In this document: one piece after another, positions 34,518 through 41,217 of the stretch
Layout: each line of letters opens with the position of its first letter
Position numbering within the stretch: the first letter of the stretch is position 1
Assembly: GCA_015655015.1 (NCBI GenBank)
Contig: JAATFV010000124.1
Span: forward strand, 1 to 41,217
Source: Chitinophagales bacterium
GTDB taxonomy: Bacteria; Bacteroidota; Bacteroidia; Chitinophagales; Chitinophagaceae
DNA: 41,217 bases
Direction: 5' to 3'
The notes under the pieces: model-generated
The model's database searches: none
What the model saw: the letters and a program-made list of their open reading frames with translations, nothing else
Told to the model about the DNA's origin: nothing
Translations under genes and position numbers: made by a program

Positions 34518-34544
34518 TCATGATATACCAGACTTATATCATGA
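34518..34544. promoter_or_regulatory. Perfect 10-bp inverted repeat, possible operator
   Basis: TCATGATATA at 34518-34527 and TATATCATGA at 34535-34544 are exact reverse complements with a 7-base spacer. The site lies in the 218-base gap between the lrp-like and DUF1016 genes, 70 bases upstream of the latter's start. No T-run follows on the minus strand, so an operator is more likely than a terminator. Confidence 0.55.
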
Positions 34545-34666
34545 TAAAGCAAAAGAAAGGAGGAGGGAGCCGTCTGTTATAAAGCTACAAACTTCAAAAA
34601 ATATTTTTCAAAGAAATTGTACAAAATGGAAAAATGTGAATAATTATTCCCGGTTGCCCATGTCGT

Positions 34667-35155
34667 TCAGAGCGGGATCCTGTTATCTTTCTTGATCGTA
34701 TCCAGCACAATAATGCTCTGCAGCTTCGCGATATTGGGTATTTCGCCCAATTGCTCCACGAAGAAACGGCGATAGGATGCCATATCGGGAACAATCACTT
34801 TGATCATGAAATCATGTTCCCCCCCGATCGTATAGAATTCCACCACTTCCGGGAAAGAGGTGATCTTTTCGATGAACTTACCGCCCAGACGGGTAGAATG
34901 TTCTTTCAAAACAACGTTCACGAAAAAAACGATAAGCTGACCAAGCTTACCCGTATTGATCACAGCGGCATAATGATCGATGATACCGGAAGACTCCAGT
35001 CTTTTCAATCGTTCATGGATGGGCGTGGTGGACAAGCGGACTTTCTTAGCCAGCTCCCGCACGGAGAGCTTGCCGTCTGACTGGAGAAGGTTCAGGATCT
35101 GAATATCGATGGCATCCAGTTCGAAAACACCGGAGGGGGCTTGTTCCTTTTTCAT
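34667..35155 (-). CDS. Lrp/AsnC family transcriptional regulator
   Basis: A 162-residue regulator. The helix-turn-helix lies at about residues 14-60 (LDAIDIQILNLLQSDGKLSV, RELAKKVRLSTTPIHERLKR), and the ligand-binding RAM domain at about 75-150 (VVLKEHSTRLGGKFIEKITS, VEFYTIGGEHDFMIKVIVPD). Family members sense amino acids and form octamers. The gene is divergent from the DHA2 efflux pump, with a 135-base gap that includes a palindrome, so it may control the pump and itself. The amino-acid effector cannot be read from the sequence. Confidence 0.9.
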   Translation of the reverse strand: MKKEQAPSGVFELDAIDIQILNLLQSDGKLSVRELAKKVRLSTTPIHERLKRLESSGIIDHYAAVINTGKLGQLIVFFVNVVLKEHSTRLGGKFIEKITSFPEVVEFYTIGGEHDFMIKVIVPDMASYRRFFVEQLGEIPNIAKLQSIIVLDTIKKDNRIPL

Positions 35156-35207
35156 GATACACGGACATTATAAAATGACGAATGTTATCTATTATCGTCA
35201 ATTAAAT

Positions 35208-35217
35208 TACAATTGTA
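35208..35217. promoter_or_regulatory. Palindrome TACAATTGTA, candidate Lrp-type operator
   Basis: A perfect 10-base palindrome near the middle of the divergent lrp-like/efflux gap. Its minus-strand reading (TACAATTG) also matches the -7 consensus at 7 of 8 positions, so it could overlap the regulator's own promoter. This is a candidate for autoregulation. Confidence 0.4.
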
Positions 35218-35256
35218 CTAAAATTAAGTTTTATATAGAACGATTGTGCGGGATTT

Positions 35257-35264
35257 TTACTTTG
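35257..35264 (+). promoter_or_regulatory. Possible -7 box of the efflux pump gene
   Basis: TTACTTTG, one mismatch from TAnnTTTG, 27 bases before the ATG at 35291. The -33 region is not clear. Confidence 0.3.
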
Positions 35265-35290
35265 CATGCAAGCAATAAAAATGATTCGGC

Positions 35291-36892
35291 ATGAAACATT
35301 CTATAAGCAGTCAGAGATTCAGCGAAATATCAGTCGGAGACCTGAAGCAGCAGGCAGGAGAGAATCAATCCGGCGAACAGCGATCCGGGATTTCCGGCCA
35401 CGAACACCGCCTCTTCAGCCCGCAGCAGCGCATCCTTCTCTGGCTGGCCTGTTCAGCCATTTTCTTCGAAGCATTCGATGTCTCGATCGTCAACCTGGCG
35501 ATCCCGGTCATTGCCGCCGACCTGCGATTCTCCCTGGCGGCCACCCAATGGGTACAGACGGTGTACCTCCTCAGCTTTGGGGGCTTTCTCCTGCTGGGGG
35601 GAAGGTTGTGCGACTACGCGGGCAGCAAACGCATATTCATGGCGGGCATGTTCCTTTTTGGCGCAGCTTCCGCCATCGCGCTGGTCAGTCACCATATCAG
35701 CCTGTTATTGCTGGCAAGAGCGGCGCAAGGGATCGGGGCCGCCCTGGCCATGCCGGGAGGCATCTCCCTGTTGGCCAGACATTTTGAAGAAGGCCCTCAA
35801 CGGCAGACGGCCCTTGGGATTTTCGGAGCTTTTGCAGCCGTTGGATTCGCCGGCGGGCTGTCCCTTGGCGGTTTGATCGCTTCCTTTTTCAGCTGGCATT
35901 GGATCTTTGGGGTGAATGTCCCTGTTATTGCGGGAGTATTGATCGCGGGTTATCGCTATATCCCGGAGGAGAATATAAAAAAGACCGCCTCTTTAAATTG
36001 GCTGACTGCTGTCTGGCTCACGGCCACCCTGTTATTATTCTGTTACAGCATCCATGAGCTGACCAGTCTTGGCTGGAGAGTAATCCCCTGTCTTTTCATC
36101 GCGCTGGTTTCCGGAGCCGCGCTGCGACGTTACGACCGGAGGCAGGAGTTACCTTTCTTTCCGCCTGACCTGTTCGTTGCAGCAACCACTCTCGCAGCAG
36201 CCACTCTCCCGGAAAAGCCGGCCGGAGCTTCATCCGTTGTTCCGGCGCCTCCGCGCGCCCTGCTGTCGGCGCCTTTCAGGACACTGGGCGCTTCCTTTTT
36301 ACTGGGGGCCTGCTTCCTGAGCTTCGTATTCCTCTGCACCCTGAGCCTGTATGAAGAGCTGCATTGGGATATCCGGTCCACCGGGCTGCTGCTGTTTCCT
36401 TACAGCATTGGCTCCGCCCTTGTTTCCAAATTCCTGCTGCCCTGGTTATTCCGGCGGATGAAAGTGGTGCAGGTAGGCCGTCTGGCTATGTTAAACCTGC
36501 TGATTGGGGTATTGCTGCTGCTGACAGGCATTTCTACCCACCAGCTGGGATGGTTCCTGGTGGCGCTCTTCCTGGTGAACAGCGTTTGTATTGCGATCGG
36601 ATACCCTGCTTTCACCATTTTATCCTTGTCCGGCGTCCCGGCAGCCCGGCAGGGATTAGCGGCCGGCCTGCAGTCCGCCACTTATTCCGTGGGAACGGGT
36701 ATGGGCCTCTCTGTCATAGGTTTGTGCCTGCAATACTTCTCCCCGAACCAGGCAGGAACACATCCGGGTCTCCCGGTGACAGGGGCGAACCCGGAGGTCA
36801 TGGACTCCTTATATATGGCAGGCGCTGCGATCGCTGCCGGGTGTATAACAGCTCTTTTCCTGCTGGCGGGACGGAAGGAAAGGATGAATTAA
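35291..36892 (+). CDS. MFS transporter, DHA2 (EmrB/QacA-like) family
   Basis: A 533-residue inner-membrane drug/proton antiporter. It has 14 hydrophobic segments in rough count. The first is at about 50-70 (LLWLACSAIFFEAFDVSIVN, where the Asp lies in the motif D1 region), then motif A-like GGRLCDYAGSKRIFMAGM, the motif C-like ALGIFGAFAAVGFAGGLSLG and WHWIFGVNVP. The N-terminus (about 1-45) is hydrophilic and unusually long, and a low-complexity Ala/Pro insert lies at about 296-329. It is divergent from an Lrp/AsnC gene, which suggests that the pump exports an amino-acid-related compound, an inference from context only. Confidence 0.9.
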   Translation: MKHSISSQRFSEISVGDLKQQAGENQSGEQRSGISGHEHRLFSPQQRILLWLACSAIFFEAFDVSIVNLAIPVIAADLRFSLAATQWVQTVYLLSFGGFLLLGGRLCDYAGSKRIFMAGMFLFGAASAIALVSHHISLLLLARAAQGIGAALAMPGGISLLARHFEEGPQRQTALGIFGAFAAVGFAGGLSLGGLIASFFSWHWIFGVNVPVIAGVLIAGYRYIPEENIKKTASLNWLTAVWLTATLLLFCYSIHELTSLGWRVIPCLFIALVSGAALRRYDRRQELPFFPPDLFVAATTLAAATLPEKPAGASSVVPAPPRALLSAPFRTLGASFLLGACFLSFVFLCTLSLYEELHWDIRSTGLLLFPYSIGSALVSKFLLPWLFRRMKVVQVGRLAMLNLLIGVLLLLTGISTHQLGWFLVALFLVNSVCIAIGYPAFTILSLSGVPAARQGLAAGLQSATYSVGTGMGLSVIGLCLQYFSPNQAGTHPGLPVTGANPEVMDSLYMAGAAIAAGCITALFLLAGRKERMN

Positions 36893-36904
36893 GCTAAAAA
36901 TACC

Positions 36905-36912
36905 TACCTTTG
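36905..36912 (+). promoter_or_regulatory. -7 box of tig
   Basis: TACCTTTG, a perfect TAnnTTTG match, identical to the rplS box, 27 bases before the tig ATG. Confidence 0.6.
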
Positions 36913-36939
36913 CTGCCCGATTTAAAATAATATACTCAT

Positions 36940-38325
36940 ATGGCTACAGTAACCAGGGAAAATGTTGGGCTTTTGACGGACAAGATCACCGTCAACATAG
37001 CGAAGGGTGATTACCTGCCGTCTTTCGAAAAAGCATTGAAAAATTATGGCAAGCAAGCCAATATTCCGGGATTCCGGAAGGGAATGGTACCGGCCGGCCT
37101 GATCAAAAAAATGTATGGCAGCTCGGTATTCACCGATGAGGTATTGCGAACTGTTGAAAAGGAGCTGACTACCTATATGTCCAATGAGAAATTGGAAATT
37201 TTCGCACAGCCATTGCCGTTGCCGGAGAATGACGCCAGCCAGATCGATATGGGCAAGCCGGATGATTATTCCTTTGCCTTTGAAGTAGGGTTAAAACCCG
37301 CCTTTAACTTAACGGACCTCGGCCAGGCTAAGCTGACCCGCTATAAGGTGGAAGTTACTCCGGCCATGATCGACGAAGAGATCGAGCGCCTGCGGACCCG
37401 AAATGGCAAAATGACGGAACCCGAGGCTGTAACAGGTGATGAGAATGTATTGAACCTGCATTTCACGGAAACAGACGCCGATGGCCAGCCCCTCGAAGGC
37501 GGCATCGTTAAGGATAATTCATTGCTGGTAAAATATTTTAATGAGGCCAGCCGCCCCAAATGGATCGGCCTGAAAAAAGGTGATTCCCTGACCATCCAGC
37601 TGTCCGCCGCCCTCGATGAAAAGGAAAGGGAATGGGTGCTGAATGACCTGGGCCTTCCAAAAGACGATCCTGCTGCCGCTGATAAATTCTTCAAAGCAGA
37701 GATCACGAAAGTAGGATTGATCGAAAAAGCCGGGCTGAACGAAGAATTCTTCAAGACTGCCTATCCCAATAAGGACCTGAAAACGGAAGAAGATCTTCGC
37801 AATACGATCCGTGAAGAGATCCAGGCCGGCTGGGACAGCCAAAGTGGCAACCAGCTGCAGCATACCCTGTACCACGAATTACTGGAACATACGAATATCG
37901 AATTCCCTGAATCTTTCCTCAAACGCTGGCTGCAGACGGGTGGAGAAAAGCCTAAAAGCCAGGCGGAAGTGGAAGAGGAATTCCCTTCCTTCGTCAATCA
38001 GCTGAAATGGACCCTGATCGTGGATAAGATCGTCAACGAGAATGGCATCGAAGTGACCGCCGAGGATATCAGGGCTTTCGCAAAACAGCAATTGCTCGGT
38101 TATATGGGCGGTCAGCTGGGTGCAGGCGCTGAAGAACAGCCCTGGATAGCCGATTATGTACAGCGGATGATGCAGGATAAGAAATTCGTGGAAGATACCG
38201 TTCACCGGATCCAGACCGAGAAAGTCTTTGGCTGGGCTGAGAGTAAGATACATCCTACGGAAAAACCTGTCAGCCTGGAAGAATTCCGGCATATGCAGGA
38301 AGAACATCAGCATCACCACCATTAA
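36940..38325 (+). CDS. tig: Trigger factor
   Basis: A 461-residue ribosome-bound chaperone that meets new chains at the exit tunnel. The ribosome-binding signature is at residues 44-51 (GFRKGMVP), inside an N-terminal domain that follows the family. A peptidyl-prolyl-isomerase-like part lies in the middle (about 150-245). The C-terminal helical arms run to the end (VHRIQTEKVFGWAESKIHPT). The protein ends in EEHQHHHH, a natural His-rich tail that could bind metal ions. Its place ahead of clpP and clpX is the usual one in bacteria. Confidence 0.93.
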   Translation: MATVTRENVGLLTDKITVNIAKGDYLPSFEKALKNYGKQANIPGFRKGMVPAGLIKKMYGSSVFTDEVLRTVEKELTTYMSNEKLEIFAQPLPLPENDASQIDMGKPDDYSFAFEVGLKPAFNLTDLGQAKLTRYKVEVTPAMIDEEIERLRTRNGKMTEPEAVTGDENVLNLHFTETDADGQPLEGGIVKDNSLLVKYFNEASRPKWIGLKKGDSLTIQLSAALDEKEREWVLNDLGLPKDDPAAADKFFKAEITKVGLIEKAGLNEEFFKTAYPNKDLKTEEDLRNTIREEIQAGWDSQSGNQLQHTLYHELLEHTNIEFPESFLKRWLQTGGEKPKSQAEVEEEFPSFVNQLKWTLIVDKIVNENGIEVTAEDIRAFAKQQLLGYMGGQLGAGAEEQPWIADYVQRMMQDKKFVEDTVHRIQTEKVFGWAESKIHPTEKPVSLEEFRHMQEEHQHHHH

Positions 38326-38755
38326 TAAATAATAGTAGGGTCTGCAGTCAGGAGGCGATCAGCCTGATAGATAGCATCGATAGCAGACCCAAAAAATAGT
38401 AGAGCGGCCCCGGAATTGATCCCGGGGCCGTTCCCGTTTGAAAAGGGAACATGCCGGGAAGGAAGCTGGTACCCGGGCATCGGTTGCCGGAGAATGCGAA
38501 TGGGCAAAATGCGTGAGAAGCCGGGGATATTGGTGGCCGGGAGCCGATCCGCGGGGAGATTAGTTGCCTTTATCCGGGGGCAACCCCTGGCCCTGACGGA
38601 AAAAAAAAGCCTGTTCCGGCAATTTTTCCCGGGAGAAAGCGTCTTTCCCTGCAACTCTGTCAGTTTTTTGGCAGTTTGAAAGTTTGGACGGAGATTTGAA
38701 AGGAATTCTTATTCCGCCGATAGAATTGGAATTAAAACATTTGAAAAATATAACT
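38326..38755. other. Gene-free structured region between tig and clpP
   Basis: A 430-base stretch with no coding sequence that I can support, although short frames are open in several phases. It contains a 53-base element closed by GGGTCTGC (38338-38345) and GCAGACCC (38383-38390), a 9-bp GC hairpin at 38405-38430 and a smaller hairpin at 38430-38450. The rest is GC-rich up to about 38640, then AT-rich before clpP. Confidence 0.5.
38405..38450 (+). terminator. Hairpins after tig, possible terminator
   Basis: A 9-bp stem CGGCCCCGG / CCGGGGCCG (38405-38413 and 38422-38430) with an 8-base loop, then GTTCCC / GGGAAC (38430-38435 and 38445-38450). No long T-run follows, so this may be a processing or attenuation structure rather than a full terminator. 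Confidence 0.5.
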
Positions 38756-39451
38756 ATGAATCCAGCAAATGAATTCGAGAAGTATGCTGTAAAGCACCAT
38801 GGAATTTCCAGCAATACGCTGAATGACTACAACAAATATGTCGTCACGAACTTAACTCCGAACATTATTGAAGAACGTCCCATGAATGTGGCTGTTATGG
38901 ACGTTTACAGCCGGTTGATGATGGATCGCATTATTTTCTTAGGATACCCGATCAATGATGAGGTGGCCAATATCGTCACCGCCCAGCTGTTGTTCCTGGA
39001 CAGTACGGACCGTCACCGGGATATACAGATGTATATCAATTGTCCCGGCGGCAGCGTCTACTCGGGACTTGGCGTCTACGATACCATGCAATATGTCACT
39101 CCCGATGTCTCTACTATCTGCATCGGTATGGCAGCATCGATGGGACAGGTCCTGATGTGTGCGGGCACCAAGGGTAAACGTACGGCCTTAAAACATAGCC
39201 GTATCATGATGCACCAGCCCAGCGGCGCCATCGGGGGACAGGCATCGGATATCGAGATCACGGTCAACGAGATCAAGAAGCTGAGAAAGGAGCTGTACGA
39301 GATCACGGCCTTCCATACCGGCAAAACACCCAAACAGGTGGAAAAAGACAGCGACCGCGATTACTGGCTGACCGCCACGGAAGCAAAGGAATACGGCCTG
39401 GTAGACGAGGTCCTTCTGTTGAATCCCAGAAAAGAGAACAAAGAGGCGTAA
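38756..39451 (+). CDS. clpP: ATP-dependent Clp protease proteolytic subunit (first copy)
   Basis: A 231-residue self-compartmentalised serine protease. The ATG at 38756 is chosen; an in-frame TTG at 38684 would add 24 residues. The catalytic triad is complete: S128 in GMAASMGQ, H153 in IMMHQPSG and D202 in SDRDYW. The N-terminal part up to about residue 36 is longer than in E. coli ClpP and may include a propeptide. It would form a 14-mer that works with ClpX, whose gene is close downstream. A second, diverged clpP follows 52 bases later, so a mixed complex is possible. Confidence 0.95.
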   Translation: MNPANEFEKYAVKHHGISSNTLNDYNKYVVTNLTPNIIEERPMNVAVMDVYSRLMMDRIIFLGYPINDEVANIVTAQLLFLDSTDRHRDIQMYINCPGGSVYSGLGVYDTMQYVTPDVSTICIGMAASMGQVLMCAGTKGKRTALKHSRIMMHQPSGAIGGQASDIEITVNEIKKLRKELYEITAFHTGKTPKQVEKDSDRDYWLTATEAKEYGLVDEVLLLNPRKENKEA

Positions 39452-39466
39452 ACGTGCGCCAATCCC

Positions 39467-39495
39467 CATTCAACATTTATAATTCAACATTTAAA
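39467..39495 (+). repeat. AT-rich heptamer repeat between the two clpP genes
   Basis: Four 7-base units (CATTCAA, CATTTAT, AATTCAA, CATTTAA) fill most of the 52-base gap. They resemble the repeats before rplS. Confidence 0.5.
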
Positions 39496-39503
39496 ATAAT
39501 ATC

Positions 39504-40139
39504 ATGAATCCTTATAAATATCTGGTAAAGCCGGTACGAATGGACGATGAACCTGATGAAAAGGAACCCAAAGAAGAAAAGCCCGACCTGGGAATGTTGT
39601 CAAAAAAGATGGAAAAATACTTTTTTGAGAGCAGGAGCGTCGAGCTGTGGGGACCGGTAGACGACCGTTCCGCCAGGGAAGTAGTGACAAAATTACGCCT
39701 GCTGGATGCAGACAAGCCCGGAGAAGAGATCAAGTTCTTTATCAATAGCCCCGGAGGGATCGTCAGCTCCGGCATGGTGATCTATGATACCATGAAGATG
39801 CTGAAAAGCCCCGTAAGCACCCTTTGTATGGGACTGGCGGCTTCCATGGGATCTATCCTGCTGAGCGGCGGCGTCAAGGGACGGAGATTCATTTATCCCC
39901 ATTCCGAAGTGATGATCCACCAGCCAAGCCTGGGAGGCTACATGAACGGAGTGAGCGTAGACCTGGAGATCCAGGCCAAACAGACCAAACGGGTAAAAGA
40001 AGTCAGCGCCCGCATCCTTGCCGACAATTGCGGTAAGAAAATAGAGCAGATCCTTAAGGATTTTGACAGGGATTACTGGATGGATGCCAAAGAAGCGATC
40101 GATTATGGCATCGTGGATCATCTCATCGACAAGCTTTAA
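39504..40139 (+). CDS. clpP: ATP-dependent Clp protease proteolytic subunit (second copy)
   Basis: A 211-residue ClpP paralogue with an acidic, Pro/Lys/Glu-rich N-terminus (residues 13-29). The triad is intact: S114 in LAASMGSI, H139 in VMIHQPSL and D190 in DRDYW. It clearly differs from the first copy (CPGGS there, SPGGI here, and a different N-terminus), so it is a divergent paralogue rather than a fresh duplicate. The tandem arrangement, ahead of clpX, suggests that the two could form a heteromeric ClpP1P2 ring, as known from Listeria and mycobacteria; this is inference. Confidence 0.95.
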   Translation: MNPYKYLVKPVRMDDEPDEKEPKEEKPDLGMLSKKMEKYFFESRSVELWGPVDDRSAREVVTKLRLLDADKPGEEIKFFINSPGGIVSSGMVIYDTMKMLKSPVSTLCMGLAASMGSILLSGGVKGRRFIYPHSEVMIHQPSLGGYMNGVSVDLEIQAKQTKRVKEVSARILADNCGKKIEQILKDFDRDYWMDAKEAIDYGIVDHLIDKL

Positions 40140-40196
40140 AATAGTCAACAAGAGATAAATAATTAATTATCATCAACTTAAAGGTCTCCACCGCAG

Positions 40197-40224
40197 GAAA
40201 ACCGCTGTTTATGCAGCGGTTTTC
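40197..40224 (+). terminator. Terminator after the second clpP
   Basis: A strong 11-bp stem GAAAACCGCTG / CAGCGGTTTTC (40197-40207 and 40214-40224) around TTTATG. The T-run lies within the stem's 3' arm (TTTTC). It separates the clpP genes from clpX. Confidence 0.7.
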
Positions 40225-40289
40225 GGCTGAAAATACGGGGAATCAAAGGTCTTTTTTCCACGTTGCTGGCATATTCCAATAAGTTGGGT

Positions 40290-40297
40290 TAAATTTA
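40290..40297 (+). promoter_or_regulatory. Possible -7 box of clpX
   Basis: TAAATTTA, one mismatch from TAnnTTTG, 25 bases before the clpX ATG. The best TTG upstream lies 24 bases away, a loose spacing. Confidence 0.3.
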
Positions 40298-40322
40298 CAG
40301 TTCAATCTGATAAAAAGAGATA

Positions 40323-41217
40323 ATGGCAAAAAACACCTTGCATTGTTCTTTCTGCGGCCGTAACAGGGACGAAGTGAAGATACTTATAGCCGGACAGGAA
40401 GGACATATTTGTGAGAACTGTGTGGAGCATGCGCAGGAGATCATTCAACAGGAACTCATGATCCGGGAAGATACTCCGGGCGGCACTCAGTTCAAATTAA
40501 CCGTTAAGAAGCCCATCGAGATAAAGCGTATACTTGATGAATATGTCATCGGACAGGATGACGCGAAAAAAGTACTGTCCGTAGCCGTATACAATCACTA
40601 CAAGCGGCTGCAGCAAAAAGTAACGGAGAACGAAGTAGAGATCGAGAAAAGCAATATCATCATGGTAGGCGAGACCGGCACAGGAAAGACCCTGCTTGCC
40701 AAGACCATCGCCAAATTGCTGAATGTACCTTTTGCCATCGTTGACGCCACGGTGTTTACAGAGGCTGGGTATGTAGGGGAAGACGTGGAAAGTATTCTGA
40801 CCAGGCTGCTCCAGGTATGTAATTATGATGTGACGGCGGCGGAAAGAGGAATTGTCTATATCGATGAGCTCGACAAGATCGCGCGCAAAGGCGACAATCC
40901 TTCCATTACAAGGGACGTAAGCGGGGAAGGCGTGCAGCAGGGACTGCTGAAGCTGCTGGAAGGAACGGATGTATTGGTGCCTCCGCAGGGTGGCAGGAAA
41001 CATCCTGAACAAAAGCTGATCAAGATCAACACCCAGAATATTCTCTTCATCTGCGGCGGGGCCTTTGATGGAGTAGACAAGATAATTGCCCGCAGGATCA
41101 ACACCAATGCCATTGGCTTTAACGTCAATAAGGAACAACAGGAACAGGCCAAGAAGAACCTGCTGGCCTATGTCAATGCGCCGGATCTGAAGTCATTCGG
41201 TCTGATACCGGAATTGC
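40323..41217 (+). CDS. clpX: ATP-dependent protease ATPase subunit ClpX (partial, 3' end outside the window)
   Basis: An AAA+ unfoldase that feeds substrates to ClpP. ATG at 40323; 298 codons are visible. The N-terminal zinc-binding domain has its four Cys ([12 protein letters not shown] near 8-11, and CENC near 30-33). Then come [20 protein letters not shown], a Walker A GETGTGKT at about residue 118-125 (usually GPTGSGKT), the pore loop-like [12 protein letters not shown], Walker B YIDELDK and [14 protein letters not shown]. The replacement of Pro by Glu in the P-loop is conservative for ATP binding. It has its own promoter after the terminator. Confidence 0.96.
   Translation, partial: MAKNTLHCSFCGRNRDEVKILIAGQEGHICENCVEHAQEIIQQELMIREDTPGGTQFKLTVKKPIEIKRILDEYVIGQDDAKKVLSVAVYNHYKRLQQKVTENEVEIEKSNIIMVGETGTGKTLLAKTIAKLLNVPFAIVDATVFTEAGYVGEDVESILTRLLQVCNYDVTAAERGIVYIDELDKIARKGDNPSITRDVSGEGVQQGLLKLLEGTDVLVPPQGGRKHPEQKLIKINTQNILFICGGAFDGVDKIIARRINTNAIGFNVNKEQQEQAKKNLLAYVNAPDLKSFGLIPEL

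Noticed and set aside
35266..35787. Overlapping + strand frames at the efflux pump (35266-35787 and 36364-36897)
   Set aside because: They are alternative phases of the MFS gene, rich in Arg, Pro and Gly, without a start context.
38322..38679. Short frames on both strands between tig and clpP
   Set aside because: They are incompatible with the hairpins, low in hydrophobic order and without homologue-like motifs.
40497..41138. A 213-codon open frame on the minus strand
   Set aside because: It lies opposite clpX, whose + strand frame is clearly real.

Overview
The window looks like a chromosomal segment of a Bacteroidota bacterium, most likely of the Chitinophagaceae. The reasons are -7 boxes of the form TAnnTTTG instead of sigma70-type boxes, weak Shine-Dalgarno signals, a pheT-coiled coil-zapA-rny order, and families typical of the phylum: DUF6443 RHS proteins, DUF5977 repeats, DUF6263 lipoproteins, propeller-type LytS/LytTR sensors and a long Rel/SpoT. 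Overall GC is about one half. No insertion sequence, integrase, CRISPR array or rRNA was seen.

Layout. (1) 1-6739, mostly + strand housekeeping: the end of pheT, a coiled-coil protein, zapA, rny, rplS, tatA, gatA and a lytic transglycosylase, with one small minus-strand orphan gene at 507-761. (2) 6778-22155, an uninterrupted run of eight minus-strand genes read from 22155 downwards: a coiled-coil plus beta-barrel-like protein, a 1589-residue YD/SpvB-like protein with DUF5977 repeats, a small Spy-like secreted protein, an 1815-residue RHS protein with a Hint domain and a 90-residue C-terminal toxin-like tip, an adjacent candidate immunity gene, an AT-rich leucine-rich-repeat protein, a tail-fibre-like secreted protein and a DUF6263 lipoprotein. 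(3) 22472-28360, minus strand: pabB, a very acidic disordered protein, purA and spoT. A tRNA-Leu(UAG) gene diverges from spoT. (4) 28672-33345, + strand: a lipoprotein and a LytS-type sensor/LytTR regulator pair. (5) 33366-36892: a PD-(D/E)XK DUF1016 nuclease, then an Lrp/AsnC regulator divergent from a DHA2-type efflux pump. (6) 36940-41217, + strand proteostasis genes: tig, two tandem clpP genes and the start of clpX.

The most interesting part is region 2. It reads as a polymorphic-toxin export operon. The RHS protein has a Sec signal peptide, a sugar-nonspecific shell of YD repeats, an RHS core, an Ala-rich pretoxin linker, a self-cleaving Hint domain and a short variable tip. The tip and the genes just after it are AT-rich compared with the rest, as expected for exchanged toxin-immunity cassettes. 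A toxin placed at the C-terminus is hard to reconcile with a type IX secretion signal, which is also C-terminal, so how it crosses the outer membrane is open. The barrel-like protein and the DUF5977/YD protein at the head of the cluster are the obvious candidates for a dedicated route.

Other points of note are 7-bp-period intergenic repeats at several sites, low-complexity inserts in GatA, PabB and the efflux pump, a duplicated hairpin element downstream of purA, and a structured gene-free stretch between tig and clpP. Functions come from reading translated sequence and family knowledge; no database search was run.
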